Shown here piece by piece: positions 7,090 to 15,504 of a DNA stretch of 39,167 nucleotides. The position numbers were made by a program, and so were the translations under genes. The stretch is from Rhodanobacter lindaniclasticus (GTDB taxonomy: Bacteria > Pseudomonadota > Gammaproteobacteria > Xanthomonadales > Rhodanobacteraceae), in assembly GCF_004799035.1 (NCBI RefSeq), contig NZ_MWIO01000060.1, positions 1 to 39,167 of the forward strand, given 5' to 3'. The stretch's first letter is position 1, and each line of letters opens with the position of its first letter. The notes beneath the pieces were generated by a model, which searched no databases, was not told the DNA's origin, and saw only the letters and a list, made by a program, of their open reading frames with translations.

Positions 7090-8643
7090 TCAGTGCCGCG
7101 GGGCGGCCTCGTCGTAGAAGCGCGCCAGGTCGGCCTTGACCTGTTTCAGCGCGTCGACGTCGAAGTAGATCATGTGACCGGACGGATAGAAACCGTACTC
7201 GATGTTCTTGCTGATCGCCGGGTCCAGGCTGAGGTGGCCGAGGTCGAACTCGGTGGCGTAGAAGGGCGTGGCCAGGTCGTAGTAACCGTTGGCGGAAAAG
7301 ACCTTCAGGTGCGGGTTGCGCCGCATCGTGTCGGCCAGGTCGCTGCCCACGTAGGGCGCCTGCGGGAAGCGCTGGTGCTGGCGCTTCCAGTCCCAGTTGC
7401 GGTTGATCACGCCGTAGTTGTTGGGCAGGTAGGCGTGGTCGCTGGTGTAGTTCAGGGCGCTCGTGGCGTACTGGTTGAAGGCGGCCAGGTAGGCGCCGGT
7501 GGCGGCGTCGCTGGCGGCGTCGCCGTCGGGCGTCTCGCCGGCGGCATCCGGGTCGATGCCCTCGAAACGGCCGTCCAGACGGCCGACCGTGCGACGCTGG
7601 TCGCGCAGCAGCTCCTTGCGGAAGCGGCTGGGGTCGATGCGCAGGTTGGCCTGCTTGATGTACGTGGTGGACAGTCCGGTGTACTGGCTGAGCTGCGTGG
7701 CAACGCGGTCGGCCTCGGCCGGCGTGATCGCGTCGCCCTTGGCCAGTGCCAGGGTGTAATCGGTGCTGGCGAACTGGCGCACGGCGGCGATGAAGCCGGC
7801 CAGGTCGGCGGGCTTGTTCGGTACCTTGTCGTGGTACCAGGCGATCGCGGCCTCGGTCGGCAGGTTGACGATGTAGCCGTGGTCGACGCCGGTGTTGGCC
7901 CACACGCTGAAGTCCAGGATCGAGGACATCAGCACGATGCCGTTGAGTTCCATGCCCTCGTCCTGCAATTGCCTGGCCAGCACCGCCGAGCGGGTGGTGC
8001 CGTAGCTCTCGCCGAACAGGAATTTCGGCGAGTTCCAGCGGTGGTTGTCGCCCACGTAGCGGGTGATGAACTTCGCGAACGCCTCGGCATCCTGATCCAC
8101 GCCGTAGAAATCCTTGCCCTTGGCCTCGCCGACCAGCTGCGAGTAGCCGGTGCCGGGCGCATCGATGAAGACCAGGTCGGACTTGTCGAGCAGGCTGTAC
8201 TCGTTTGCCACCGTGCTGTACGGCGGCGGGGGAATCGGCTGGTCGCCCTGGTTGGCCACCCGCACCGGGCCGACCGAACCCATGTGCAGCCACATGCTGG
8301 ACGAGCCCGGGCCGCCGTTGAACAGGAAGGTCACCGGCCGGTTGGCCGCCTTGCCGTCGCCGGCGGTGTAGGCCACGTAGAACATGCTGACCGTGGGCTG
8401 GCCCTTGTCGTCCTTGATCAGCAAGGTGCCGGCGGTGGCCTTGTAGGCGACGTTGCGGCCGTCGATGCGCACGCTGTGCGAGGTGACCACCTTGCGTTCG
8501 GGCGGGATCGGCAGGGCGTCCTTCCTGGCGTCCTTGTCGGCCTGGGACGCGTTGTCGTGCGGAGCGCTGTCGGCGGCGTGCAGCGGGCCAGCCAGGCCGA
8601 TGGCCAGCACGAAGGCGAGCGGGGCGATGAGGGAATGGCGCAT
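7090..8643 (-). CDS. Secreted serine carboxypeptidase, S10 family (copy 1)
   Basis: This 517-residue exported peptidase should release C-terminal amino acids from peptides outside the cytoplasm. A signal peptide of about 23 residues (MRHSLIAPL to LHA-ADS) supports the start at 8643; a start 36 bases upstream would precede it with a charged leader. The oxyanion motif is NGGPGSSS. The triad is Ser213 (GESYGTT), Asp456 (NGYYDLATP) and His490 (SGHMIYF). It is a close paralog of the next gene upstream, sharing long stretches such as YIKQANLR, FRKELLRDQR and DPDAAGETP. The gap to that gene is 16 bases, consistent with duplication inside one operon. Confidence 0.93.
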   Translation of the reverse strand: MRHSLIAPLAFVLAIGLAGPLHAADSAPHDNASQADKDARKDALPIPPERKVVTSHSVRIDGRNVAYKATAGTLLIKDDKGQPTVSMFYVAYTAGDGKAANRPVTFLFNGGPGSSSMWLHMGSVGPVRVANQGDQPIPPPPYSTVANEYSLLDKSDLVFIDAPGTGYSQLVGEAKGKDFYGVDQDAEAFAKFITRYVGDNHRWNSPKFLFGESYGTTRSAVLARQLQDEGMELNGIVLMSSILDFSVWANTGVDHGYIVNLPTEAAIAWYHDKVPNKPADLAGFIAAVRQFASTDYTLALAKGDAITPAEADRVATQLSQYTGLSTTYIKQANLRIDPSRFRKELLRDQRRTVGRLDGRFEGIDPDAAGETPDGDAASDAATGAYLAAFNQYATSALNYTSDHAYLPNNYGVINRNWDWKRQHQRFPQAPYVGSDLADTMRRNPHLKVFSANGYYDLATPFYATEFDLGHLSLDPAISKNIEYGFYPSGHMIYFDVDALKQVKADLARFYDEAAPRH

Positions 8644-8659
8644 GGTCAGGGGCTCCGTA

Positions 8660-10213
8660 TCAGCGCGGCGGCGCGGCAAGGTCGTAGAAGCGGGCGAGGT
8701 CGTGCTTGAGCTGCTGCAGCGCCTCGGTGTTGAGATAGATCATGTGTCCCGACGGGTAGTACGCGAACGACAGGTTGCCGCGCAGCGACGGGTCCAGGTT
8801 CATGTGCGCCAGGTCGTACTCGGTGATGAAGAACGGCGTGGCGAAGTCGTAATAGCCGTTGAGCGAGAGCACCTTGAGGTTCGGGTTGCTGCGCATCGCG
8901 TGCGCCAGGTCGCCGGCCACGTAGGGCAGCGGCAATGCGCGACGCATGCCGGAGCCGGCGTGCTTCCAGTCCCAGCCCTGGATGATCTTGCCGTAGGTGG
9001 GGCGGTAGTCGAGCTGGCTCTGATAGTCGAGCTGGTCGGCGAGGTAGTCGTGGAACGCGCTGACGAAGGCGCCGCTGATGCCGGTGTCGGAGGGGTCGTA
9101 CTCGGGCGTTTCGCCGGCGGCGTCCGGGTCGGTGCCGGTGAAGCGGGCGTCATAGCGACCCAAGGTGAGGCGCTGGTCGCGCAGCAGTTCCTTGCGGAAG
9201 CGGCTCGGGCTCACCCGCAGGTTCGCCTGCTTGATGTATTGCACCGGCAGGCCGGTGAAGCCGGCCATCTGCGTGGCGATCGCGTCGAACTGTGCGGCGG
9301 GCAGGTCCTGCCCCAGTGCCAGCGCGGAGGCGTACGGGCCGCGCGCCCAGGCGCGGGCCTGGTCGACAAAGGTCTTCAGTTCGGCGGGTTTGTTGGTGAC
9401 CTTGTCGTGGTACCACGCGGCAGCGGCGAAGCTGGGCAGGTAGCCGACGTAGCTCTCGTCGTAGCCCGGCATGCGGATCGCGTAGTTGAGGATCGAGGAC
9501 ATCAGGATCACGCCATTGAAGGCCATGCCCTTGTCCTGCAGTGCATCGACCAGCGCGGCCGAACGGGTGGTGCCGTAGCTCTCGCCGTACAGGAACTTGG
9601 GCGAGTTCCAGCGCTTGTTGAGGGTGACGTAGCGCTCGATTGCGCGGCTGAAGGCGGAGATGTCCTGGTCCACGCCCCAGAAGTCCTTGCCGGTGGCCTT
9701 GCCCAGCGGGCGCGAGTAGCCGGCGCCGACCGCGTCGACGAAGACCAGGTCGGTCTTGTCGAGCAGGCTGTCGCCGTTGGCCACCAGGTGGTACGGCGCC
9801 GGCGCGGTCGCCTGCGGGCTGGCCGTCTCGATGCGCACCGGGCCGAGCGAGCCCATGTGCAGCCACACGCTGGAGGAGCCCGGGCCGCCGTTGTAGAGGA
9901 AGGTCAGCGGGCGACGCGAGGGCTTGCCGTCGTCGACCGTGTAGGCGACGTAGAACACGCTGGCCTGCGGCTGCTGCTTGTCGTCGCGGATGATCACCGT
10001 GCCGGCGGTGGCGGTGTACTTGATCGTGCGCCCGCCGATGGTGACGCTGTGCTGCGTGCGCACCGCCGTTTCGTGGGCAGGGATGCGCGGGTCGGCGCTG
10101 TCGTGGGCGGCACTGGATGCCGCCTTGGCCGGCGCCGCGTCGGCGGCGTGGACGGTGGGCAGGCCGGCGAGCGCGAGGGCGCCGGCCAGCAGCAGCGAGA
10201 CGAGGTGGCGCAT
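8660..10213 (-). CDS. Secreted serine carboxypeptidase, S10 family (copy 2)
   Basis: This 517-residue paralog of the following gene is the first gene of the operon. The start at 10213 gives a signal peptide (MRHLVSLLLAGALALAG, then VHA); a start 24 bases upstream is less likely. NGGPGSSS, Ser212 in GESYGTT, NGYYDFATP and SGHMIYL give the complete catalytic apparatus. The two copies are the same length, and the differences are spread along the protein, which points to an old duplication with specialisation. The first gene's promoter should lie in 10214-10310, where the convergent-free spacer to the lrp-like gene is about 97 bases. Confidence 0.93.
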   Translation of the reverse strand: MRHLVSLLLAGALALAGLPTVHAADAAPAKAASSAAHDSADPRIPAHETAVRTQHSVTIGGRTIKYTATAGTVIIRDDKQQPQASVFYVAYTVDDGKPSRRPLTFLYNGGPGSSSVWLHMGSLGPVRIETASPQATAPAPYHLVANGDSLLDKTDLVFVDAVGAGYSRPLGKATGKDFWGVDQDISAFSRAIERYVTLNKRWNSPKFLYGESYGTTRSAALVDALQDKGMAFNGVILMSSILNYAIRMPGYDESYVGYLPSFAAAAWYHDKVTNKPAELKTFVDQARAWARGPYASALALGQDLPAAQFDAIATQMAGFTGLPVQYIKQANLRVSPSRFRKELLRDQRLTLGRYDARFTGTDPDAAGETPEYDPSDTGISGAFVSAFHDYLADQLDYQSQLDYRPTYGKIIQGWDWKHAGSGMRRALPLPYVAGDLAHAMRSNPNLKVLSLNGYYDFATPFFITEYDLAHMNLDPSLRGNLSFAYYPSGHMIYLNTEALQQLKHDLARFYDLAAPPR

Positions 10214-10310
10214 GGAGTTCCCCTGACGGACGAGCACAGCGTTCGAGTATGCGACGCCGGGGCCACGCGCGACCGTGACAAAAGTACTGGTCGCACTCGC
10301 GCCCGGCGGA

Positions 10311-10820
10311 TCAGTCGCCCGACATCGCCATCGCCGCGTTCCACATCGCGCGGGTCAGTGGCCGGTTCTCGTGCGGCGTCTGCAGCACGATCAGGGTGGT
10401 GGTGCTGTTGCTGGCGCCGGTCTTGAGCAAGCGGTCGAGCACCGACTCGAGGTGGCCGGTGGACATCGCCACCACGTGCAGCAGGGCCGAGTCCTCGCCG
10501 GCCAGGCGGCGGCATTCGAGCACCTCGGGGATGTCCGCGACCAGGCTGCCGATGCGCGCGCAGGTGGCGCCGTCGCAGCGCAGGCGCACCATTGCGCTCA
10601 ACGCATAGCCGAGCCGGCGCGGGTTGACCGTGGCGCGGTAGCCGCTGATCACGCCGGCGTCTTCCAGCCGCCGCACGCGCTCGGCCACCGCGGGCGCGGA
10701 CAGGCGCACCAGCCGGCCGAGTTCGGCGAAGCCAAGCCGCGCGTCGCGCTGCAACGCCTCCAGCAATTGCCAGTCCTTGCCGTCCAGCACGGGTCGGCTA
10801 TCGGTCGGTTTCGATTCCAA
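10311..10820 (-). CDS. Lrp/AsnC family transcription regulator
   Basis: A DNA-binding regulator with an N-terminal winged helix-turn-helix (LDGKDWQLLEALQRDARLGF, AELGRLVRLSAPAVAERVRR) and a C-terminal RAM/AsnC ligand domain. I prefer the TTG at 10820 (169 residues) because GAGG sits seven bases upstream and the family usually starts a few residues before the first helix. An ATG at 10898 would add 26 residues without family character and push the start into the divergent promoter region. It is transcribed away from an EamA exporter gene, a common pairing in which the Lrp protein controls amino acid or metabolite export. The effector is unknown. Confidence 0.88.
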   Translation of the reverse strand: MESKPTDSRPVLDGKDWQLLEALQRDARLGFAELGRLVRLSAPAVAERVRRLEDAGVISGYRATVNPRRLGYALSAMVRLRCDGATCARIGSLVADIPEVLECRRLAGEDSALLHVVAMSTGHLESVLDRLLKTGASNSTTTLIVLQTPHENRPLTRAMWNAAMAMSGD

Positions 10821-10884
10821 GGTGAAGACCTCGTTCTTCGTTTTGATCGGCGGCGAAATATCGCGATTCCGCCGCGAGGCATTA

Positions 10885-10913
10885 TTCACCGGCGCCATCG
10901 CCAGGACTAGGAT
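10885..10913 (+). promoter_or_regulatory. Possible promoter for the EamA-cupin pair
   Basis: TTCACC (10885-10890) and TAGGAT (10908-10913) are spaced by 17 bases and each match four of six bases of the sigma-70 consensus. They lie 29 bases ahead of the EamA start. The palindrome ATCGCGAT (10860-10867) lies between the divergent genes and could be a regulator site. Weak evidence. Confidence 0.3.
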
Positions 10914-10941
10914 GCGCGCTTCCCCGCTGGAGAATCCCCCG

Positions 10942-11871
10942 ATGGAAACCGCTCAACGTCTCGATGGCCGCGCCCTCTTCGCCATCGCGATCGCCTTGCT
11001 CACCTGGTCGTCGGCGTATGCCGCGATCGCCTACGCGCTGCCCGCGTTCACCCCGGGCGAGGTGGCGTTCGCGCGCCTGCTGATCGGCTCGCTGTGTTTT
11101 GCCGTGCTGCTGTGGGTGAAGCGCGTGAGGCTGCCGGCGCTGCGCGACTGGCCGCAACTGGCCCTGCTCGGCGTGCTCGGGCTGACCGTGTATCACCTGT
11201 GCCTGAATTACGCCGAGACGCGCATCGCCAGCGGCACCGCCTCGATCCTGATCTCGCTGGTGCCGGCCGCCACCGCGGCGGTGTCGGCGTTGTGGATCGG
11301 CGAACGGCTGGCCGCGCGCACCTGGTTCGGACTGGCCGTGGCCTTGCTCGGCACGGTGCTGGTGGTGTTCGCCAGCGGGCAGCGCGTGGAGGTCGATCCG
11401 CACGCCCTGCTGGTGCTGGTCTGCGTGGCCGTCTCGGCGATCTTCTTCGTCGGCCAGAAGGCGCTGTTCGCGCGCAGCAGCATGGTCGGCGTGACCGCGT
11501 TCGCGATGTTCGCCGGCGCGCTCGGCGCGTTGCCGTTCGGCTGGCATCTGCCGCAGGCGCTGGCGGCGGCCTCGTGGGCGCACATCGGTGCGTTGTTGTG
11601 GTTGGGCATCGCGCCGACCTTCGTCGGTTACCTGGCCTGGAACCTGGCGGTGAACCGCGCCTCGGCCTCGCAGGTCAGCAGCTTCATCTACCTGTCGCCG
11701 CCGATCGCGCTGCTGATCGGCTGGCTGTGGCTGCACGAGGTGCCCGATGCGCTGGTGCTGGTCGGGGGCGCGATCACCATCGGCGGCGTGGTGCTGGCCA
11801 ATGCGCGGCGCCGGCCGGCGCCGCCGGTGGCCAGCGCGGTGTTGCCGGTGTCCTCGTGCGAGCAGCCTTGA
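10942..11871 (+). CDS. EamA/DMT family transporter
   Basis: An inner-membrane protein of 309 residues with two EamA repeats and about ten hydrophobic segments, as in RhaT/YdcZ-type drug/metabolite exporters. The start at 10942 has GGAG nine bases upstream and begins just before the first membrane segment; upstream in-frame codons overlap the divergent regulator. Typical family blocks are visible (WSSAYAAI, PGEVAFARLL, GTASILISLVPAATA, WIGERL, YLSPPIALLIGWLWLHE). The substrate is unknown; amino acid or metabolite export is likely given the Lrp-type neighbour. A cupin gene follows 10 bases downstream. Confidence 0.92.
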   Translation: METAQRLDGRALFAIAIALLTWSSAYAAIAYALPAFTPGEVAFARLLIGSLCFAVLLWVKRVRLPALRDWPQLALLGVLGLTVYHLCLNYAETRIASGTASILISLVPAATAAVSALWIGERLAARTWFGLAVALLGTVLVVFASGQRVEVDPHALLVLVCVAVSAIFFVGQKALFARSSMVGVTAFAMFAGALGALPFGWHLPQALAAASWAHIGALLWLGIAPTFVGYLAWNLAVNRASASQVSSFIYLSPPIALLIGWLWLHEVPDALVLVGGAITIGGVVLANARRRPAPPVASAVLPVSSCEQP

Positions 11872-11881
11872 GGACGATGCG

Positions 11882-12178
11882 ATGAGCGTGACCGATCTCC
11901 CCGGCGTCGCCGCGCAACTGGAGCGGGCGTGGTGCTCGACACGGGTCGCCGGCATCGGCGGGGCCAACCTCAAGCTCACGCGCATGGATGCGCAGGCATA
12001 CCCGAGCGAGACGCACGACTACGCCGAAGGGCTGCTGGTGCTGGAGGGCGAACTGCACCTCGAACTGGCCGGCGCGCCGCTGGTCGTGCGCGCCGGCGAA
12101 CTGTGCGTGGTGCCGGCCGGCGTGCCGCATGCGGTAAGTGCAGGGAGTCGTGGCACGCTGCTGATCGTCGACAGCTGA
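11882..12178 (+). CDS. Small cupin-domain protein
   Basis: A 98-residue single-domain cupin. The two cupin motifs are recognisable: the first around SETHDYAEGLLVLEGELHL and the second as AGELCVVPAGVPHAV. These can bind a metal through His and Glu side chains. The start at 11882 follows GAGGA that overlaps the EamA stop, so the two genes are probably co-transcribed. Its role, enzymatic or sensory, cannot be told. An imperfect palindrome just after the stop (12178-12203) separates it from the convergent gene. Confidence 0.85.
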   Translation: MSVTDLPGVAAQLERAWCSTRVAGIGGANLKLTRMDAQAYPSETHDYAEGLLVLEGELHLELAGAPLVVRAGELCVVPAGVPHAVSAGSRGTLLIVDS

Positions 12179-12188
12179 CCGGTGCGCT

Positions 12189-12821
12189 TCAGTGCGCCGG
12201 TTCGTAGTCGAGCCGGTGCAGCAGGATCACGTCCGGGTCATCGGCGTGTTCCAGCAGCAGGCATTGCACGCGCTCCTGCCATGCCCGACCGAATGCCGCG
12301 CGCTGTTCCGCGCTGGCCGCCGGATCGAGTGCGCCGCCGAGCAGCGGACGCAGGTTGGCGGGCGCCGGTACGCTCGAGAGATCCAGTTCCACCGCCACGC
12401 TGGCGCCGGTGTCGCGCCGGCGGACCTGCACCGCGGCGTGCTCGGCAGTGTCGGCATAGCTCAGCAGCGACTGGCGCGCGTAGTGCCCGGCGATGCCGTG
12501 GAAGCCGTTGGCGCCGGCCGCCCCGGTGATCAGGGTGAAGACCTGGCCGATCACGCCGTTGACGCCCTCGCTCTCCGGCCCCGGGATGAGCACCTCGACG
12601 CCGCCACGCTCGGCCGGGCCGTCCGGATACAACGCGCGCAACGCGGCGCGCGCCATCAGGTAGGCGCCGGCAACGGTGGGGCAGGAGTGGCCGGCCAGCC
12701 GCACCGCGTCGATGTAGCGGTAGTCGAGCAGGCCGTCGTCGGCCGCGCCCAGGAACGCCGCCAGCGGATCGCGCATCGGGATCGGCGGCGCCTGGTCGAA
12801 GAATGCCGGGGTCGCCATCAT
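12189..12821 (-). CDS. FmdE-like domain protein
   Basis: This 210-residue protein has a block DAVRLAGHSCPTVAGAYL (His45 and Cys47) like the HxC metal-binding motif of FmdE proteins (formylmethanofuran dehydrogenase subunit E family), then a Gly-rich region (LITGAAGANGFHGIAG). The methanogenic pathway does not exist in these bacteria, so the role is probably different and unknown. Its ATG overlaps the stop of the DUF2249 gene (ATGA), which indicates coupling. The pair sits behind an FNR/Dnr-like site, so a link to low-oxygen or nitrogen-oxide metabolism is possible. Family assignment is from memory of the motif. Confidence 0.6.
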   Translation of the reverse strand: MMATPAFFDQAPPIPMRDPLAAFLGAADDGLLDYRYIDAVRLAGHSCPTVAGAYLMARAALRALYPDGPAERGGVEVLIPGPESEGVNGVIGQVFTLITGAAGANGFHGIAGHYARQSLLSYADTAEHAAVQVRRRDTGASVAVELDLSSVPAPANLRPLLGGALDPAASAEQRAAFGRAWQERVQCLLLEHADDPDVILLHRLDYEPAH

Positions 12822-13096
12822 TCGTCCGGCAGGCCGGTGATGCCGAAGTCGATCACGATGGCGCCGGGCTCGCGCTGGCGGTAGGCCACGGTGAGGTTGT
12901 CGCCGAGGCGATCACGCAGCTGCGCGATCAGCGGCAGCGGGTCGTGGTCGTTGACGAAGCGCATGGTTTCGCCCGAACGCAGCACGCCGATCGCGCCGAA
13001 GATCGCGGAATGGCGGAAGCGGCGGGCCACGCCGCGGGCATCGAACAGGTGGGTGTTGGGCTCGGTCTCGATATCGAGGGGCATGACGGGACTCAT
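12818..13096 (-). CDS. DUF2249 domain protein
   Basis: A small protein of 92 residues with the DUF2249 pattern: LDARG-like LFDARGVARRF near the start, FVNDHDPLPLIAQL in the middle and a C-terminal beta segment (AIVIDFGI). DUF2249 proteins often occur with hemerythrin-like and denitrification genes. Possible starts are 13111, 13096 and 13084, none with a strong ribosome site. A class II FNR-type site centred at 13149.5 would place transcription start near 13108, which disfavours 13111. The downstream gene overlaps by an ATGA. Confidence 0.75.
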   Translation of the reverse strand: MSPVMPLDIETEPNTHLFDARGVARRFRHSAIFGAIGVLRSGETMRFVNDHDPLPLIAQLRDRLGDNLTVAYRQREPGAIVIDFGITGLPDE

Positions 13097-13142
13097 GGTG
13101 GGAAAGACCATCCCAACATACGCCGCCGCCGGCCTGCAGCCA

Positions 13143-13156
13143 CTGACCTGGATCAG
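13143..13156 (-). promoter_or_regulatory. FNR/Dnr-like operator
   Basis: CTGACCTGGATCAG is a 14-base site that fits the TTGAT-N4-ATCAA consensus of FNR/Anr/Dnr regulators, with both TGA and TCA half-site cores kept and N4 spacing. It lies in the 76 bases between ubiE and the DUF2249 gene, 46 bases before the preferred start. Activation under oxygen limitation or nitric oxide is the inferred role. Confidence 0.5.
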
Positions 13157-13172
13157 GCTCGCCGCGCGAAAT

Positions 13173-13940
13173 TCAGAACTTGTACGCGCGGTGGATCGCC
13201 ACGATGCCGTTGGTGAGGTTGCGCACCTCGACCTTGCCGAAGCCGGCACGCTCCATCATGCCCTTGAGCGTTTGCTGGTCCGGGTGCTTGCGGATCGACT
13301 CGGCCAGGTACTGGTAGCTGTCGGCGTCGCCGGCGAAGAGCTGGCCCAGGCGCGGCAGAATCTTGAACGAGTGGAAGTCGTAGAGCTTGCCGAAGGCCTC
13401 GCTCTGCACCTTGGAGAACTCCAGCACCAGCAGCCGGCCGCTGGGCTTGAGCACGCGGCAGATGTCGGCCAGCGCCTGGTCCTTGTCGGTGACGTTGCGC
13501 AGGCCGAAGGCCATGGTCACCGCGTCGAAGGAGTTGTCGGGGAAGGGCAGCCGTTCGGCGTTGAGCTGGGCCCAGCGCAGGCCGGCCACCAGGCCGCGGT
13601 CGGTGAGCCGGTCGCGGCCGACGCCGAGCATGGCTGCGTTGATGTCGCCGACCACCACCTCACCTGTCTCGCCTACCACCGGATGGAGCAGCGCGGCGAT
13701 GTCGCCGGTGCCGCCGGCCAGGTCGAGCACGTGGTCGCCGCGCCGCACGCCGCTGGTGGCCACGAAATGGCGCTTCCACAACCGGTGCGTGCCGAACGAC
13801 ATCAGGTCGTTCATCAGGTCGTAGTTGCGCGCAACCGAGGTGAACACCTGGCCGACCAGTTTCTGCTTCTCGCCCACCGGCACGTCGCGGAAGCCGAAGT
13901 GGGTGGTGGAGGCGGGCGGGGACTTCGGCTGCTCGTTCAT
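13173..13940 (-). CDS. ubiE: Ubiquinone/menaquinone methyltransferase UbiE
   Basis: A SAM-dependent C-methyltransferase of quinone synthesis, acting in the cytoplasm on demethoxyubiquinol or demethylmenaquinol. The 255 residues match the family. The N-terminal THFGFRDVP, the block [19 protein letters not shown], the SAM loop [12 protein letters not shown] (71-82) and AFGLRNVTD are diagnostic. The ATG at 13940 gives the common MNE start; an upstream ATG at 13982 adds an unrelated Cys-rich leader. It is transcribed toward the DUF2249 pair, but that pair appears to have its own regulatory site. Confidence 0.96.
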   Translation of the reverse strand: MNEQPKSPPASTTHFGFRDVPVGEKQKLVGQVFTSVARNYDLMNDLMSFGTHRLWKRHFVATSGVRRGDHVLDLAGGTGDIAALLHPVVGETGEVVVGDINAAMLGVGRDRLTDRGLVAGLRWAQLNAERLPFPDNSFDAVTMAFGLRNVTDKDQALADICRVLKPSGRLLVLEFSKVQSEAFGKLYDFHSFKILPRLGQLFAGDADSYQYLAESIRKHPDQQTLKGMMERAGFGKVEVRNLTNGIVAIHRAYKF

Positions 13941-14001
13941 CCCTGCAATGCTACAGCAAGCCCGGGCGCCTACATGGGACAACGCGCCTTTGCCTTTGCC
14001 T

Positions 14002-14091
14002 CCTCTCCGGGGAGAGGGAGCGAACTCAAGAAGCGCGGTGCCCTGTCAAAAGCGGCCCCTCACCCCAACCCTCTCCCCGAGGGGGAGAGGG
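14002..14091. repeat. Two CTCTCC-type palindromes
   Basis: CCTCTCC-GG-GGAGAGG lies at 14002-14017, and a longer relative, CCCTCTCCCC then GGGGGAGAGGG, lies at 14069-14091. The second is preceded by CCCCTCACCCCAA, the common dispersed intergenic element of many proteobacteria. They lie between the amidohydrolase stop and the ubiE start and may act as terminators or as inert repeats. Confidence 0.7.
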
Positions 14092-14116
14092 GGCAAACGC
14101 AAGGAGCGCGGTTATT

Positions 14117-15475
14117 TCATTGAAGCGTCGGTTTGCCGTCCTGTTTGTAGACCACGCCGTCCTTCATCACGAACTCGACGCGCTGCATGACGGCGATGTC
14201 GTCGAGCGGGTTGCCGGGTACGGCAATCACGTCGGCGCCGCGGCCGACCGCGATGCGGCCGAACTGGTCGGACTTGTGCAGCAGTTCGGCGGCGTGGGTG
14301 GTGGCCGCCTGCAGGGCGAACATCGGCGGCATGCCGGCTTGCACCATGTAGGCAAACTCTTTCGCGTTGTCGCCGTGCGGGAATACGCCGGAGTCGGTGC
14401 CGAAGGCGATCTTCACGCCGGCCTTGTACGCCTTGCCGGCGGTGGCCATGATCACCGGGCCGACTTCCTCGGCCTTGCGCGCGACCTGCGGCGGATACCA
14501 GCCCTCGCGCGCCTTCTCCATCACGTACTGGCCGGCGATGATGGTGGGCACGTACCAGGTGCCGTGCGCCTTCATCAGTTTCATGTCCTCGGCATCCATG
14601 AAGGTGCCGTGTTCGATCGAGTCGACCCCGCCCAGCACGGCGCGGCGGATCGCCTCGGCGCCGTGCGCGTGGGCGGCCACGGTGAAGCCGTAATCGTGCG
14701 CGGCGGCGACCACGGCCTGGACTTCCTCCAGCGTCATCTGCGGGTTTTCGGAGCTGGAGCCCTCGTCCAGCACGCCACCGGAGGGCATGATCTTGATCAG
14801 GTCGGCACCGTCCTTGTAGTGCTGACGCACCGCTTTCCAGGCGTCTTCGGGCGAGTTGATGATGCCGTCCTTCGGACCGGGGTCGCCCTGCAGGTTCCAG
14901 CGGAAACCGTTGGTGGGATCGGCGTGGCCGCCGGTGGTGCCGATGAACTTGCCGGCGCTGAAGATGTGCGGGCCGGGCACCAGGCCGGCATTGATCGCAT
15001 TGCGCAGCGCCAGCGAGGCATTGTCGTCGTCGCCCAGGTTGCGCACCGTGGTGAAGCCGGCGAGCAGGGTGCGTTTGGCGTAGACGGTGCCGCGGATGGC
15101 GTGGTCGGCCGGGTTGAGGCGGAACTTGTCGCTGTAGGTGCTCTTGCTGAACTGCATGGTCAGATGCGTGTGCGAGTCGATCAGCCCCGGCATGCAGGTG
15201 GCGTCGGTCAGCCGGGTGAAGCTCACCGTGTCGGCGGCCTGGCGGTACGGCTCGATGTCGACGGTGCCGGGATGGATCTCCTTGATGCGGCCGTCCTCGA
15301 CCACCAGGGTGGTCTGGCCCAGCATCTTGCCGGCGGCCGGGTCGAGCAGGCGCGCGCATTCGATCACGCTGATGCGGTGGCTGCCGGCATCGGCGCGGAC
15401 CGGCGCGTCGGCACCGGCGGCCAGCGGGAGACACGCCACGAGGGCGGCAAGCAACAGGCGGCGAGGTGTGGTCAC
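14117..15475 (-). CDS. Exported metal-dependent amidohydrolase
   Basis: A 452-residue protein of the amidohydrolase superfamily, closest in pattern to imidazolonepropionase-like and Xaa-Pro dipeptidase-type (Sgx/Cc2672) hydrolases. The start is the GTG at 15475, with GGGGGAA about six bases before it. This gives a signal peptide of about 21 residues (MTTPRRLLLAALVA, then AAGA). Metal ligands are visible: His102 and His104 (DSHTHLT), the probable carboxylated Lys228 (LIKIMPSGG), His269 (AAHAHG), His289 (EHGTF) and Asp361 (GTDSG). It likely hydrolyses dipeptides or related amides in the periplasm. It lies 29 bases after plsB on the same strand. Confidence 0.92.
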   Translation of the reverse strand: MTTPRRLLLAALVACLPLAAGADAPVRADAGSHRISVIECARLLDPAAGKMLGQTTLVVEDGRIKEIHPGTVDIEPYRQAADTVSFTRLTDATCMPGLIDSHTHLTMQFSKSTYSDKFRLNPADHAIRGTVYAKRTLLAGFTTVRNLGDDDNASLALRNAINAGLVPGPHIFSAGKFIGTTGGHADPTNGFRWNLQGDPGPKDGIINSPEDAWKAVRQHYKDGADLIKIMPSGGVLDEGSSSENPQMTLEEVQAVVAAAHDYGFTVAAHAHGAEAIRRAVLGGVDSIEHGTFMDAEDMKLMKAHGTWYVPTIIAGQYVMEKAREGWYPPQVARKAEEVGPVIMATAGKAYKAGVKIAFGTDSGVFPHGDNAKEFAYMVQAGMPPMFALQAATTHAAELLHKSDQFGRIAVGRGADVIAVPGNPLDDIAVMQRVEFVMKDGVVYKQDGKPTLQ

Positions 15476-15504
15476 GGTGTTCCCCCGATGATGGTGCGCT
15501 GATC

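Noticed and set aside
4118..8709. Very long open frames on both strands (over 1300 codons each) across pip, the phosphatase and the first carboxypeptidase
   Set aside because: They are out-of-frame shadows caused by the high G+C third positions of the real genes. Their translations are Arg/Ala/Pro- or Val/Gly/His-rich low-complexity sequence without family features.
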